DNA of 64,000 bases from Vibrio metoecus (GTDB lineage: Bacteria; Pseudomonadota; Gammaproteobacteria; Enterobacterales; Vibrionaceae): assembly GCF_009665255.1 (NCBI RefSeq), contig NZ_CP035686.1, forward strand, positions 1,364,001 through 1,428,000, given 5' to 3'. Shown here in pieces: positions 45,960 to 55,083 of this stretch (positions are counted from its first letter, which is position 1; each line of letters opens with the position of its first letter). Position numbers and translations under genes: made by a program. The notes beneath the pieces were generated by a model. The model was not told the origin of the DNA, did not search any database, and worked only from the letters and a program-made list of their open reading frames with translations.

Positions 45960-46973
45960 TTATTTCTTATTCGCGTACTTCATTGAATCCAACGCAACAG
46001 CGAAAACGATGATTGAACCTTTAATGATGTACTGCCAATACGGGCTAACGCCGATGTAGGTCATACCGTAGTTGATTACGGTAAAAATCAGTACCCCGGT
46101 CACTACCCCAGCGATACTCCCCACACCGCCAGCGAATGAGACACCGCCCACCACACACGCTGCAATCGCATCCAACTCATACAAGAAGCCTAAGTTGTTG
46201 GTTGCACTACCAATTCGTCCAGCTTCGAGCATACCACCAAAGGCATAGAACACACCGGAAAGCGCATACACTTTAAGCAGGGTCAAGGGCACGTTAACAC
46301 CCGACACTTTCGCCGCTTCTGGGTTACCACCAACCGCAAAAATGTTTTTGCCAAATACCGTTTTGTTCCACAGGATCCACATAAAAATGATCGCGATAAT
46401 GGCGTAGAAGGTGATGTAGGAGAACCTGAAATCGCCAATGCGGATAAAGCCTTGAGTAAAGGTGGTGAAGCGTTCATCGAAACCTGCAATCGGTGATGCA
46501 CCGACCGAGTCGTAGTACAGCGAGTTAATGCCGTACACGATGATCATCGTACCTAAGGTCGCAATAAACGGCGTTACTTTGAGATAAGCCACAATCACAC
46601 CGTTCACCAAACCGATAATCGCACCAATCAAGCAAACGCTGACAATGACCGCAAGAATGGGAATTTCACCCAAACTTGGGAATACTTTGTTCACGTTATC
46701 CATTGATTGCAGCAAGGTGGCGGATATAACCGCGGCTAGACCAACTTGGCGACCTGCGGATAAGTCAGTACCTTGGGTCACGATCAAACCTGCCACACCC
46801 AGTGCAATAATCACGCGCACGGAGGATTGAGTCAGGATGTTACTGAGGTTACGTAGGCTAAGAAATGAGGGCTCTTGAATCACAATAACCGCAAGCAGAA
46901 TAAACAGCACTGCGTAGATCGCGCCCTCTTTTAAATGTTTAATTGCATATGATTTGACAGCATCCATAGTCAT
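45960..46973 (-). CDS. mglC: Galactose/methyl-galactoside ABC permease MglC
   Basis: 337 aa, around ten membrane helices, BPD_transp_2 family. Family features: 'GLIVTQGTDLSAGRQVGLAA' and 'GGVSFAGGVGSIAGVVTGVL'. It forms the homodimeric channel for galactose uptake. It is 4 bp downstream of mglA. Last gene of mglBAC. Confidence 0.95.
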   Translation of the reverse strand: MTMDAVKSYAIKHLKEGAIYAVLFILLAVIVIQEPSFLSLRNLSNILTQSSVRVIIALGVAGLIVTQGTDLSAGRQVGLAAVISATLLQSMDNVNKVFPSLGEIPILAVIVSVCLIGAIIGLVNGVIVAYLKVTPFIATLGTMIIVYGINSLYYDSVGASPIAGFDERFTTFTQGFIRIGDFRFSYITFYAIIAIIFMWILWNKTVFGKNIFAVGGNPEAAKVSGVNVPLTLLKVYALSGVFYAFGGMLEAGRIGSATNNLGFLYELDAIAACVVGGVSFAGGVGSIAGVVTGVLIFTVINYGMTYIGVSPYWQYIIKGSIIVFAVALDSMKYANKK

Positions 46974-46977
46974 TTCC

Positions 46978-48486
46978 TTAGAGGTATCGAGAGGCTAGCT
47001 CTAAAATTTCGTTCTGAGAGGTTTCTTTAGTGTTCACAATGCCCGCATTACGGCCGTTGCTCATCACCATGATCCGGTCGGTAATACCGAGTAATTCCGG
47101 CATCTCAGAGGAAATAATGATGATGCCTTTGTCTTTCTTCGCCAGCTCTAGGATCAGCTGGTAAATTTCGTATTTTGCGCCCACATCAATACCGCGAGTG
47201 GGTTCATCCAACATCAAAATCTCGGGTTGAGTCAGTAGCCAACGGCCAATGATGACTTTTTGCTGGTTTCCACCTGAAAGCGAGCCAATATTAGTTTGGT
47301 GTGAAGGCGTTTTTACCCGCATCGAGTCAATCACCCACTGCGTGTCGCTTTTCATTTTCTTGTCGCTGAGTAGGCCGTAAGGCGTTTTGTATTCATCGAC
47401 GTTGGCGACTAACGAGTTAAAAGTGATGTCCAAATTGGAATAAATCCCCGTTGAGCGACGCTCTTCGGTAACCAACGCAAAGCCGTTTCTGATCGCTTCA
47501 TGGGCATCGTGATTTTTCATTTCACGTCCATGCAGTAACACATGTCCGGCACTACGTTCACGCACACCGAAAATGGTCTCGACAATATCGGTACGACGCG
47601 AACCGACCAGACCCGCCACGCCCAAGATCTCGCCAGCTCGCAATTCAAACGAAATATCTTGAATCGAGGGTTGATTGAGCGCAGTGAGGTTTTTCACCTC
47701 AAGAATAATATTCTTCGGCTCGTTACTTTTTTCAGGGAAACGCTGGGTCAGTTCACGGCCAACCATCATCGAAATGATCTTGTCCATGTCCAAACCTTTT
47801 AACGGACGAGTATCCACCCACTGACCATCACGTAAAATGGTGATTTCATCGCAGATAGAAAAAATCTCTTCCATTTTGTGCGAGATATACACCACTCCAC
47901 AGCCTTTCTCTTTGAGCTTTTTGATAATGGTGAAGAGATGGTTTACCTCTTTTTCGGTCAAGGAAGAGGTTGGCTCATCCATGATCACCACTTTCGCATC
48001 GTAGGAGAAAGCTTTCGCGATCTCGAGCATCTGCATTTGCGAAACCGACAAGGTAGCAACTTTAACTCTCGGGTCGATATCAATATCGAGTTCGGCAAAA
48101 ATCGCTTTAGTATCACGATACATCTTGTCGTGATCGACAAAAAAACCTTTGGTGGGATAACGGCCAAGCCAAATATTATCCATCACCGAGCACTGTTTTA
48201 CTTGGTTCAACTCTTGGTGAACCATTGAGACACCGGATTCCAGCGCCTCTTTTGATGAGGAAAAATTCACATGCTGGCCAAGAAAAATGATGTCGCCCTC
48301 ATCCTTCTCATAAATACCAAATAAGCATTTCAGCAAGGTAGATTTACCTGCGCCGTTTTCACCCATCAAGGCGTGAACAGAATGCGGACGCACTTTTAAA
48401 TTCACCTTATCAAGGGCTTTCACCCCCGGGAATTCTTTACTCACCCCTGTCATTTCTAACAGGAATTCATGTGTTTGATTGACCAT
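46978..48486 (-). CDS. mglA: Galactose/methyl-galactoside ABC ATPase MglA
   Basis: 502 aa with two fused ABC domains. The first has an intact Walker A (GENGAGKST) and a signature region 'LSVSQMQMLEIAKA'. The second has a degenerate P-loop (GLVGSRRTD) but signature LSGGNQQK, as usual for sugar ATPases of this class. I chose the ATG at 48486 ('MVNQTHEFLLEM'), which matches the family start; a TTG at 48519 is in frame but less likely. Confidence 0.95.
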   Translation of the reverse strand: MVNQTHEFLLEMTGVSKEFPGVKALDKVNLKVRPHSVHALMGENGAGKSTLLKCLFGIYEKDEGDIIFLGQHVNFSSSKEALESGVSMVHQELNQVKQCSVMDNIWLGRYPTKGFFVDHDKMYRDTKAIFAELDIDIDPRVKVATLSVSQMQMLEIAKAFSYDAKVVIMDEPTSSLTEKEVNHLFTIIKKLKEKGCGVVYISHKMEEIFSICDEITILRDGQWVDTRPLKGLDMDKIISMMVGRELTQRFPEKSNEPKNIILEVKNLTALNQPSIQDISFELRAGEILGVAGLVGSRRTDIVETIFGVRERSAGHVLLHGREMKNHDAHEAIRNGFALVTEERRSTGIYSNLDITFNSLVANVDEYKTPYGLLSDKKMKSDTQWVIDSMRVKTPSHQTNIGSLSGGNQQKVIIGRWLLTQPEILMLDEPTRGIDVGAKYEIYQLILELAKKDKGIIIISSEMPELLGITDRIMVMSNGRNAGIVNTKETSQNEILELASRYL

Positions 48487-48612
48487 GGCATCACTTTTAT
48501 TGTGCAAAAATTCAGACAACCCATATCAATGCGTGGTACACACGGCGTGATATTTCTGTGCGGCAAACCTAGCGGTCTGACGCTGAATCTTTAGATGTTG
48601 CGAAAGAGCGAA

Positions 48613-48634
48613 GAGGAGAAGTAGCCTTCTCCTC
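48613..48634 (-). other. Intercistronic hairpin mglB-mglA
   Basis: Nine-base stem GAGGAGAAG/CTTCTCCTC with a 4-base loop, 13 bp after the mglB stop in the minus direction. It probably stabilises the mglB message and lowers read-through into mglA. Confidence 0.72.
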
Positions 48635-48646
48635 ATCTCGCCAAGG

Positions 48647-49621
48647 TTACTCGACGTTATTGATGTCAACGCCAACATAAGGTACGCGAACGACTTTATT
48701 CTCAATGGTCCATTGAGTGCCTTCCGCAGCAGGCTTACCATTCGCTAGGTTACGTGCCAATTCGAATGTCGCTTTTGCTTGGTTTTGCGCATCGTTCAAC
48801 ACAGTACCCGCCATGTCACCGGATTTGATGAGAGCCAAAGCTTCCGCCAGAGCATCTACACCAAATACTGGGATTTTTTGGCCTGCGCCGCGCAGAGCTT
48901 CAATCGCCCCCATCGCCATGCCATCGTTGTTGGCAATCACGACTTCGATTTTGCTGCCGTTCGGGCCAGAGAGCCACGCGTCCATCTTATCTTTGGCCAT
49001 CGCGGTATCCCACATGCCGGTATCCATGTGCAGTTCTTGAGTTTTGATGCCGTTGTCGTTGATGGTTTGCACGGAGTAAGTGGTACGCGCTTCCGCATCT
49101 GGGTGGCCTGGTTCGCCTTTCAGCATAACGTATTGCAGTACACCATCGCCGTTTTTATCCCACGCTGGGTTTGCTTTCCATTGCGCAGAGATCAAATCAC
49201 CTTGAATGATGCCAGACTCTTTCGAATCCGTACCTACATAGTAAGCTTTGTCGTAACTTGCCATCGCGTCCGCTGAAGGTTCTTTGTTGTAAAACACCAC
49301 AGGTACGTTGTCGATTTTTGCTTTCTGGATGATGGTAGATGCCGCCGCTGGGTCAACAAGGTTGATTGCCAGAGCTTGAACGCCACGCGCCAACATAACG
49401 TCGACTTGGTCGTTTTGCATCGACTGGCTATTTTGCGAGTCATTCATCAGGATACGTGTACTGCTATCCGCCGCCGCTTCCTTTTCAATCGCTTGGCGAA
49501 CAACAGACATGAAGTTATCGTCGTATTTATAGATGGTAAAGCCAATGGTGGTATCTGCCAGAGCCTGTGCACCAAACCCCATACCCGCAGAAAGCATTGC
49601 TAAAACAGTTAACTTTCTCAT
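48647..49621 (-). CDS. mglB: Galactose-binding periplasmic protein MglB
   Basis: 324 aa. A signal peptide (cut after 'GAQALA') is followed by a type I periplasmic sugar-binding protein ('TIGFTIYKYDDNFMSVVRQ', 'NNDGMAMGAIEAL'). The calcium-loop region 'DKNGDGVLQYV' is present, as in E. coli MglB. It feeds MglAC and may also present galactose to a chemoreceptor. First gene of the operon, with two GalR/GalS-type sites upstream. Confidence 0.95.
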   Translation of the reverse strand: MRKLTVLAMLSAGMGFGAQALADTTIGFTIYKYDDNFMSVVRQAIEKEAAADSSTRILMNDSQNSQSMQNDQVDVMLARGVQALAINLVDPAAASTIIQKAKIDNVPVVFYNKEPSADAMASYDKAYYVGTDSKESGIIQGDLISAQWKANPAWDKNGDGVLQYVMLKGEPGHPDAEARTTYSVQTINDNGIKTQELHMDTGMWDTAMAKDKMDAWLSGPNGSKIEVVIANNDGMAMGAIEALRGAGQKIPVFGVDALAEALALIKSGDMAGTVLNDAQNQAKATFELARNLANGKPAAEGTQWTIENKVVRVPYVGVDINNVE

Positions 49622-49709
49622 TGAACAAGTCCTATTTGTTGTTTTGTATTACATGTGTAGGGAACAACGTTGATTCAGCCTTTTGCACAATGCTTAACTT
49701 GCACAATCA

Positions 49710-49725
49710 GTGAAAACGTTTACTC
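49710..49725. promoter_or_regulatory. GalR/GalS-type operator 1 upstream of mglB
   Basis: GTGAAAACGTTTACTC fits the GalR/GalS consensus GTGNAANCGNTTNCAC at 11 of 12 fixed positions. It is 88 bp upstream of the mglB start. Confidence 0.7.
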
Positions 49726-49901
49726 AAGAGTATAGTTTTAAAAAACACAATTAATGTGAACCAGTTAAAAAAATGTTTGCCAAACAACAATGGCGTAACT
49801 ATTTGTTTAAATACTTTGAAGTAAATAACAAATTCCACCTATTTTTCCTGAATCCACCTTGCTCACTTAGTCTCATAGTCATGCATATTGACAGAATCAA
49901 T

Positions 49902-49917
49902 GTGATAACGTTTACAC
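49902..49917. promoter_or_regulatory. GalR/GalS-type operator 2 upstream of mglB
   Basis: GTGATAACGTTTACAC, matching the GalR/GalS consensus at 11 of 12 fixed positions and nearly palindromic. The overlapping TGTGA-N6-TTACA also resembles a CRP site. It is 280 bp from the mglB start; looping between the two operators is plausible. The gap 49622-50216 contains no credible gene. Confidence 0.65.
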
Positions 49918-50152
49918 CAAGTTATATATCACCATTCAAAGCCACACTCTGTGATTGATAAAAAGTATAGACGCTGTTTTTTAAGATGATGATTAAAAAA
50001 CCAATCTCATGGAATACCAAGCTCTCTATTAAAGGCTTCTCACCCGACCACAATATGAACCCAGTCTACTATTGCTTTACTATTCACAGCCTTATCATTG
50101 ACCTCAAAGTGAACCAAAGTAACAAACGCGATGGCAGATAAGTTTGCAAAAA

Positions 50153-50178
50153 TAATTATTGGCATATGCCAATAATTA
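50153..50178. promoter_or_regulatory. 26-bp perfect palindrome before the NifX-like gene
   Basis: Perfect inverted symmetry centred between 50165 and 50166, core TTGGCATATGCCAA with AT-rich arms. It ends 38 bp before the NifX-like start codon, the expected place for an operator. There is no T-run, and the position argues against a terminator. Confidence 0.7.
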
Positions 50179-50216
50179 GAGAAAAATAGCAACGTCACCC
50201 ATGTCGGAGAACAAAA

Positions 50217-50669
50217 ATGATGTATGCAATCCCTAGCCGCCAAGGTCAACCTTTTAACCACTTCGCAAAGGCCCCCTCTTTTGTTCTGATGGATTCCTCG
50301 CACCAACAGCCGCCAATTGAGTTAGCGATCACGCATAACTCCGCCACATCTTGCGGAAAGAAAACTAAAATCTTAGAGCAGTTCCAGCGATATCAGGTTG
50401 AAGCAGTGATGGTTCGTCAGATTGGGCAATCCATGCTGCAAGCCTTGTTTAACGCAGGCATTCGTGTCTATGCTTTACCCAGAGGGGTAACCTTCGACAA
50501 CTTAGTGTTAGAGCAACTTAAACCCATCACCGAATTGAGTTATGGCAAATCTTCTTCGAATAAAACTCATACTTGTGCGCATCGCCAAGGTACGAAAACT
50601 GCATTTAAGTTGTCCAAACCAAACCATAGCGGTTTTGCAATCAAACGATTATGGAAGGGAGAAAAATAA
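50217..50669 (+). CDS. NifX/dinitrogenase iron-molybdenum cofactor-binding-like protein
   Basis: 150 aa. Residues 1-105 match the NifB/NifX cofactor-binding fold: 'MYAIPSRQGQPFNHFAKAP' (with the HF motif), 'SCGKKTKILEQF' and 'VRQIGQSMLQALFNAGIRVY'. The tail (105-150) is basic with no recognised motif. There is no nitrogenase context here, so it probably handles an iron-sulfur or similar metal cluster. GGAG precedes two adjacent ATGs (50217, 50220). Its stop codon overlaps the next start (TAATG). Confidence 0.85.
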   Translation: MMYAIPSRQGQPFNHFAKAPSFVLMDSSHQQPPIELAITHNSATSCGKKTKILEQFQRYQVEAVMVRQIGQSMLQALFNAGIRVYALPRGVTFDNLVLEQLKPITELSYGKSSSNKTHTCAHRQGTKTAFKLSKPNHSGFAIKRLWKGEK

Positions 50670-50875
50670 TGACGTATTTACTGGCTTTCGGAGTGTTTGT
50701 TCTGTTTGCCCTTTTGATGACATTAGGTGTCATGGCTAAGCGAAAGCCCATCCAAGGTAGTTGTGGAGGGCTAGCCAATGTGGGGGTAGATAAGGTGTGT
50801 AATTGTGAAACGACGTGCGATATGCATCAACATAAGCTTTATCAAATTTCTGAACCAGAAGATAAAAACAATTAA
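50669..50875 (+). CDS. NqrM-like (DUF539) membrane protein with four cysteines
   Basis: 68 aa from the ATG at 50669 (AGGGAG upstream). One N-terminal membrane helix ('LLAFGVFVLFALLMTLGVMA') is followed by the NqrM-type cysteine pattern 'GSCGGLANVG', 'CNCETTC'. NqrM delivers iron to the NqrD/NqrE site during Na+-NQR assembly and is usually encoded next to apbE and nqr. This copy is instead fused by overlap to a NifX-like gene, so it is probably a paralogue with a related iron-handling role (inference). Confidence 0.82.
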   Translation: MTYLLAFGVFVLFALLMTLGVMAKRKPIQGSCGGLANVGVDKVCNCETTCDMHQHKLYQISEPEDKNN

Positions 50876-50898
50876 GGCAGGAATTCTCCTGCCTTAAT
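50871..50898. terminator. Inverted repeat between convergent NqrM-like and PBP genes
   Basis: ATTAAGGCAGGA (50871-50882) and its exact complement (50887-50898) with a 4-base loop. It begins inside the NqrM-like stop codon region and can terminate both genes. Confidence 0.75.
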
Positions 50899-50914
50899 CT
50901 CCTCATCGCCCGAT

Positions 50915-53900
50915 TTATTGTTTGAGCGCGGGTCGGCACTCTTGTTCATCTGGTGCAAGGTATGGCGATAAAATCGGGGCCATCCCTTTCAGAACTTGCA
51001 CAGGTAACGCCGAGGTAAAGGTGAACTTCTCAGAATCACTCCCCGCTACATAGGCGGTTAATGTACCGAAGTGACGCTCTCCTAGATAAAACACAAAAGT
51101 GGCCGTTCGGTTACGTGCTTGAGACTGCACTACAGTACCGATACGGTTCACCGTTTGTAAGCGGTTGTCGCCGGTTCCGGTTTTTCCACCCATCACAATT
51201 GGCGTACCATCAGGCAGTTTGAACACACCGGATATCCGTCTTGCTGTACCACTGTCTACCACTTGAGATAATGCACCACGCAAAGCACGAGCAACTTCAA
51301 CAGGAAGCACTCTTACTCCTGTGGTTTGCACTGGAGCAAATTCGGTTTCGAAAGGAGTCCCTTGTGCAAAATGCAAGTGATTGATGCGTTTGGTCGGAAC
51401 ACGTACCCCATCATTCAAAATAATCCCCATCAATTCAGACAAAGCCGCAGGGCGATCTCCCGAACTTCCCAGCGCGGTCGCTAAAGAAGGCACTAAGTGA
51501 TCGAATGGATAACCTAAACGCTGCCAGCTTTGGTGGATATCTAAAAATGCCTCCACTTCAAGCATGGTTCGCACTCGGCTATCGCGCGCATTACGGTGGC
51601 GTGTTTTAAATAGCCAGCCATACACTTCTTGCCGCCTATCACTGCTTGCCTCGACGACATCACTAAATGAAACTTGAGCATGTTCGTTCAAATACCCTAA
51701 TAGCCACAGTTCTAGCGGATGAACCCGAGCAATATAGCCTTGGTCAGGTAACGAATACTGACCACGACCATATTTGTTATACAGTTTTTCTAGCTGCTTA
51801 TTGGTGATTTTATCGCGTGTTGCACTCGGCAATTTGTCATCCATAAAGCGCATAAACTCATTGATGGATGCCTCTGGCAACAGATAGCGATGCACGGCCG
51901 CTAATCGATCTGAGCTTGGCTTGAGCCCCTCTAGAAGCGTCGCCATACGTTCATCGACCGTTTTGTCTTTGTATTTGCGCCAGAATCTCAGCAAATAAGC
52001 TTGCCCTTCTTTATCGGCAAATTGACGCAGATACTCTTTGCGGCGAGGATCATTGTCGTCGCGCAGCAATTGGGCTCGGTAGCCTTCGCTGTACAACGTG
52101 TAACGTTCAATATCCTGCATTAAACGTACGAAAGGTAAGTTAATGGATTCACGCAGCGCATCACGCAATGTTGGGATCCGGTCATCATCTTCTTTACGGA
52201 AGTTATTAAACGTATGCAGCCCACCACCAGTAAAGAAACGTTCATTTGGATCTGCCGAGTATTGACGATCCAAAGCCGCTTCTAACATGGTCGAGAGATC
52301 GCGTTTCGGGCTCACTAAAAGCCAATCAAGCGCCCATTGACTTAAGTCATCTTGTGCTTCAATCGCATGATGACGCAGTTCAGTCATCGGCATATCACGA
52401 TACTTGTTGTGTAGCTTCGCGATAATTTCTAGGTAGTTGGTTAACACACGAAGTTTGGCGGTAGAGCCTAGCTCAAGTTTACTGCCTTCATTGAGGTCAA
52501 AAGGTTGGTTGGTATTATCGGTTTGTACCCGAACTTTGAACCCTTCATCACTACGTTCAAAAAGTGTAAAGCTGTAACGTACATCCGCTGTTTTTTCAGC
52601 AGCAAGTAAGCGATACCCTAAAATGCCCATTTCGGCAGCAAACTCAGGATTCGCCAGCTTCTGCAAATAGCGGGTAACTTCATTTTGTAATTCGAAGTTG
52701 AGGGTTGTCGATGCGCTGAGATCCATTCGATCCAGATCATACAAGCTCACACCTAACTGACGGCTAAGATGCGTTCGTGCCGCCAACAAACCTTTATTGG
52801 TATTGATTCTGACCAATGCGGGTTGGCGCACAAAATCGCGGAACTGCAAATTCGCATTCAGCGCAGCATTCATCAAGGACTGCGAAATCATTTTCTCACG
52901 GTAGAAAAGTCGCAAGTGACTGTCGGTTAATGTCGCGAGATCAGCACGTCCTTGCACTGCAAGATAATAAGAGGGACGGCGGTGAGCTATCATCAGCGCC
53001 ACGACCTGACGCAAAGCCAAACCTTGTTCAGCTAAATCCGCAGAATGATTAAGTCGGCTATCTAGCAGTTGATTCACTCGTTCAGGATCAGCGGCAAACC
53101 ATACCCACAAACCATCGCCTAAACCATGAACTTCTCCATAACCGGGGGCGGCGGATAACGGTACAGAGTTCAAGTATGCCCAAACCACGAGTTTGCGCGC
53201 TTCTAACGTATTCGCACCTAATCGATACGCCCGTACACTGGCAGAAACCATCTGACGAATTTTTTCTTGCGGGCTATACGTCAAACCATCTTCTGAATGA
53301 CGATACTTTTCAACTTGAGTCGCCAAAGTACTTCCCCCTGCGGAGGGAGAATCAAGATCCAGAGCTTTACCCACTTGCGTCAATGCCGCTTTAAAAAAGC
53401 GTGGCCAATCCACCGCAGGGTTAACCAAAGGATTTTTCTCGCTGAGCAAGTCACGGTTTTCGATAAACAGCAGTGACTGCACAATGAGGTCAGGGATCGT
53501 ATTAAACTCGGAGTAATGATGGCCTGGGTAACGGAACTGGTAAACCGGCTCAGCACGACAATCCATTAAGGTTAATCCCGCCTGCACTTTCTCCGTATAA
53601 GGCACAAACAAACTCGACTGAGCATAACGGTAAAGCTCATCAGAAAAACGAACTTGTTGACGAATCGCAAAGCCACGTTGCAATAACCGCTCTTGAATGC
53701 TCGGTAAAGCCACATAGCCCAAACGTTGATCGAAAGGACCATAGCTTGGAAAGGTAATTTTATCACTCGGTCCTGATTCAACTTGATAAGTCAGCCCTGC
53801 CGCATACCGACTGATTTCACGCGATTGCAGAGTGGAGGTTTCCATTTCATGATACAGGGCTGCTCCCGCTGCCGTACCCGCGATAAGTACGATAAAAAGC

Positions 53901-53974
53901 CAGAATCGTGGTTTGTTTTTTTGTGCGCGTCGACGCTTTTTTAACACGCGCCGAGGAATAGAGTCAGATGCCAC
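50915..53974 (-). CDS. Divergent class A penicillin-binding protein (transglycosylase/transpeptidase)
   Basis: 1019 aa, longer than usual for the class. One N-terminal membrane helix (about 23-43) is followed by a GT51 glycosyltransferase region (catalytic Glu in 'LFIENRDLL', 'GGSTLATQVEKY', 'EKIRQM'). A transpeptidase domain follows with 'GSTAKL' (SxxK), 'ESINLPF' (SxN) and 'GGKTGTG' (KTG). GT51 motif spacing differs from PBP1a/1b (ENRD rather than EDRxF; AYLN). It is divergent from carRS, which controls envelope modification; functional linkage is inferred. Confidence 0.88.
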   Translation of the reverse strand: MASDSIPRRVLKKRRRAQKNKPRFWLFIVLIAGTAAGAALYHEMETSTLQSREISRYAAGLTYQVESGPSDKITFPSYGPFDQRLGYVALPSIQERLLQRGFAIRQQVRFSDELYRYAQSSLFVPYTEKVQAGLTLMDCRAEPVYQFRYPGHHYSEFNTIPDLIVQSLLFIENRDLLSEKNPLVNPAVDWPRFFKAALTQVGKALDLDSPSAGGSTLATQVEKYRHSEDGLTYSPQEKIRQMVSASVRAYRLGANTLEARKLVVWAYLNSVPLSAAPGYGEVHGLGDGLWVWFAADPERVNQLLDSRLNHSADLAEQGLALRQVVALMIAHRRPSYYLAVQGRADLATLTDSHLRLFYREKMISQSLMNAALNANLQFRDFVRQPALVRINTNKGLLAARTHLSRQLGVSLYDLDRMDLSASTTLNFELQNEVTRYLQKLANPEFAAEMGILGYRLLAAEKTADVRYSFTLFERSDEGFKVRVQTDNTNQPFDLNEGSKLELGSTAKLRVLTNYLEIIAKLHNKYRDMPMTELRHHAIEAQDDLSQWALDWLLVSPKRDLSTMLEAALDRQYSADPNERFFTGGGLHTFNNFRKEDDDRIPTLRDALRESINLPFVRLMQDIERYTLYSEGYRAQLLRDDNDPRRKEYLRQFADKEGQAYLLRFWRKYKDKTVDERMATLLEGLKPSSDRLAAVHRYLLPEASINEFMRFMDDKLPSATRDKITNKQLEKLYNKYGRGQYSLPDQGYIARVHPLELWLLGYLNEHAQVSFSDVVEASSDRRQEVYGWLFKTRHRNARDSRVRTMLEVEAFLDIHQSWQRLGYPFDHLVPSLATALGSSGDRPAALSELMGIILNDGVRVPTKRINHLHFAQGTPFETEFAPVQTTGVRVLPVEVARALRGALSQVVDSGTARRISGVFKLPDGTPIVMGGKTGTGDNRLQTVNRIGTVVQSQARNRTATFVFYLGERHFGTLTAYVAGSDSEKFTFTSALPVQVLKGMAPILSPYLAPDEQECRPALKQ

Positions 53975-54356
53975 TTAATTGAATCCGTTTAATCACTGAG
54001 AGTGTAGCCAAAAGGCAACAGGAAGAAGTCATCGTTAAACGATGATAATGGTACAGAAGTGTAAAGAAGTTACCGAATTTAGCGAACAGCATTTTCTTAT
54101 CTGATTGAAATCGTCCCTGATGTATTTGCAAGGCCATCAGCACACTAAGCATGGCGCACATCATTGCATAATGCCGATCACGTGAAAAGTACCCATCACA
54201 AGAAAAATACTTGTCATGCCACAGTTACCGAATCCTGTTAGGGAAGTATTCATATTTATGACAAAAACAAACAGAAATATTGGTTTTACCTATGAGCTTT
54301 TCGGTTAGTATTGGTCGTTTGTTCCTTGATGGATAAACCATAAATACGAGGTCCCC
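53975..54356. other. Intergenic region PBP-carR with odd palindrome
   Basis: 382 bp with both divergent promoters and no credible gene. A 17-base palindrome TCATCGTT-A-AACGATGA lies at 54029-54045, 55 bp before the PBP start, and could be an operator. No CarR site can be assigned by eye. Confidence 0.5.
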
Positions 54357-55058
54357 ATGTCTAACCAACCCAGTCTCTACATTATCGAAGACGATAGTAA
54401 ACTTCGCGAAATGTTGGCCGAGTACATGACCACTCAAGGCTTCCAAGTCACTACGTTTTCTACTGGCGCCACCGCTCCAGAACAAATTTTACTCAATCAG
54501 CCAGATCTGGTGCTGCTGGATCTCATGTTACCGGGTGAAAATGGCCTGACAATTTGTAGACAGATCCGCGCTCAATTTCTCGGTAAGATTTTAATGCTTA
54601 CCGCCAGTGATGATGATTTTGACCATGTCGCCGCACTTGAAATGGGTGCTGATGACTTCGTAAATAAACCGATCAAACCGAGAGTGCTTTTAGCCAGAAT
54701 CCGGATGCTGATGCGGCGGGAAGAACGAGCTACCAGCCCTGATGTTACCCATCTATTACAATTTGGCGGTCTAGTGCTTAATCAAAGTCGGCGCAGTTGT
54801 GAATTAGAAGGTGATGCGATCAATTTATCCGACAGTGAATTCGATTTGCTGTGGTTACTGGCCTCTTCTGCCGATCAAGTAGTGTCACGCGAATTTTTGA
54901 CTAAAGCCCTGCGAGGCATTGAATACGATGGGTTAGATCGCACGGTAGACAACAAGATCGTCACGCTGCGTAAAAGGCTGTGTGATGATTCCAACACGCC
55001 TAAACGCATCATCACCGTACGTGGTAAGGGTTATTTGTTTGTACCTGACACTTGGTAA
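54357..55058 (+). CDS. carR: Response regulator CarR (VprA), OmpR family
   Basis: 233 aa. Receiver domain with acidic pocket 'IIEDD' and phospho-Asp in 'LVLLDLMLPGENG', conserved Lys in 'NKPIKPR'. C-terminal winged helix ('LSDSEFDLLWLLAS', 'RTVDNKIVTLRKRL', 'VRGKGYLFV'). In V. cholerae CarR activates almEFG (lipid A glycinylation, polymyxin resistance) and represses vps genes; this is established knowledge applied through resemblance. It is followed 25 bp later by carS. Confidence 0.92.
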   Translation: MSNQPSLYIIEDDSKLREMLAEYMTTQGFQVTTFSTGATAPEQILLNQPDLVLLDLMLPGENGLTICRQIRAQFLGKILMLTASDDDFDHVAALEMGADDFVNKPIKPRVLLARIRMLMRREERATSPDVTHLLQFGGLVLNQSRRSCELEGDAINLSDSEFDLLWLLASSADQVVSREFLTKALRGIEYDGLDRTVDNKIVTLRKRLCDDSNTPKRIITVRGKGYLFVPDTW

Positions 55059-55083
55059 TTCCAAGCAGATTTAAAGGAAACCT

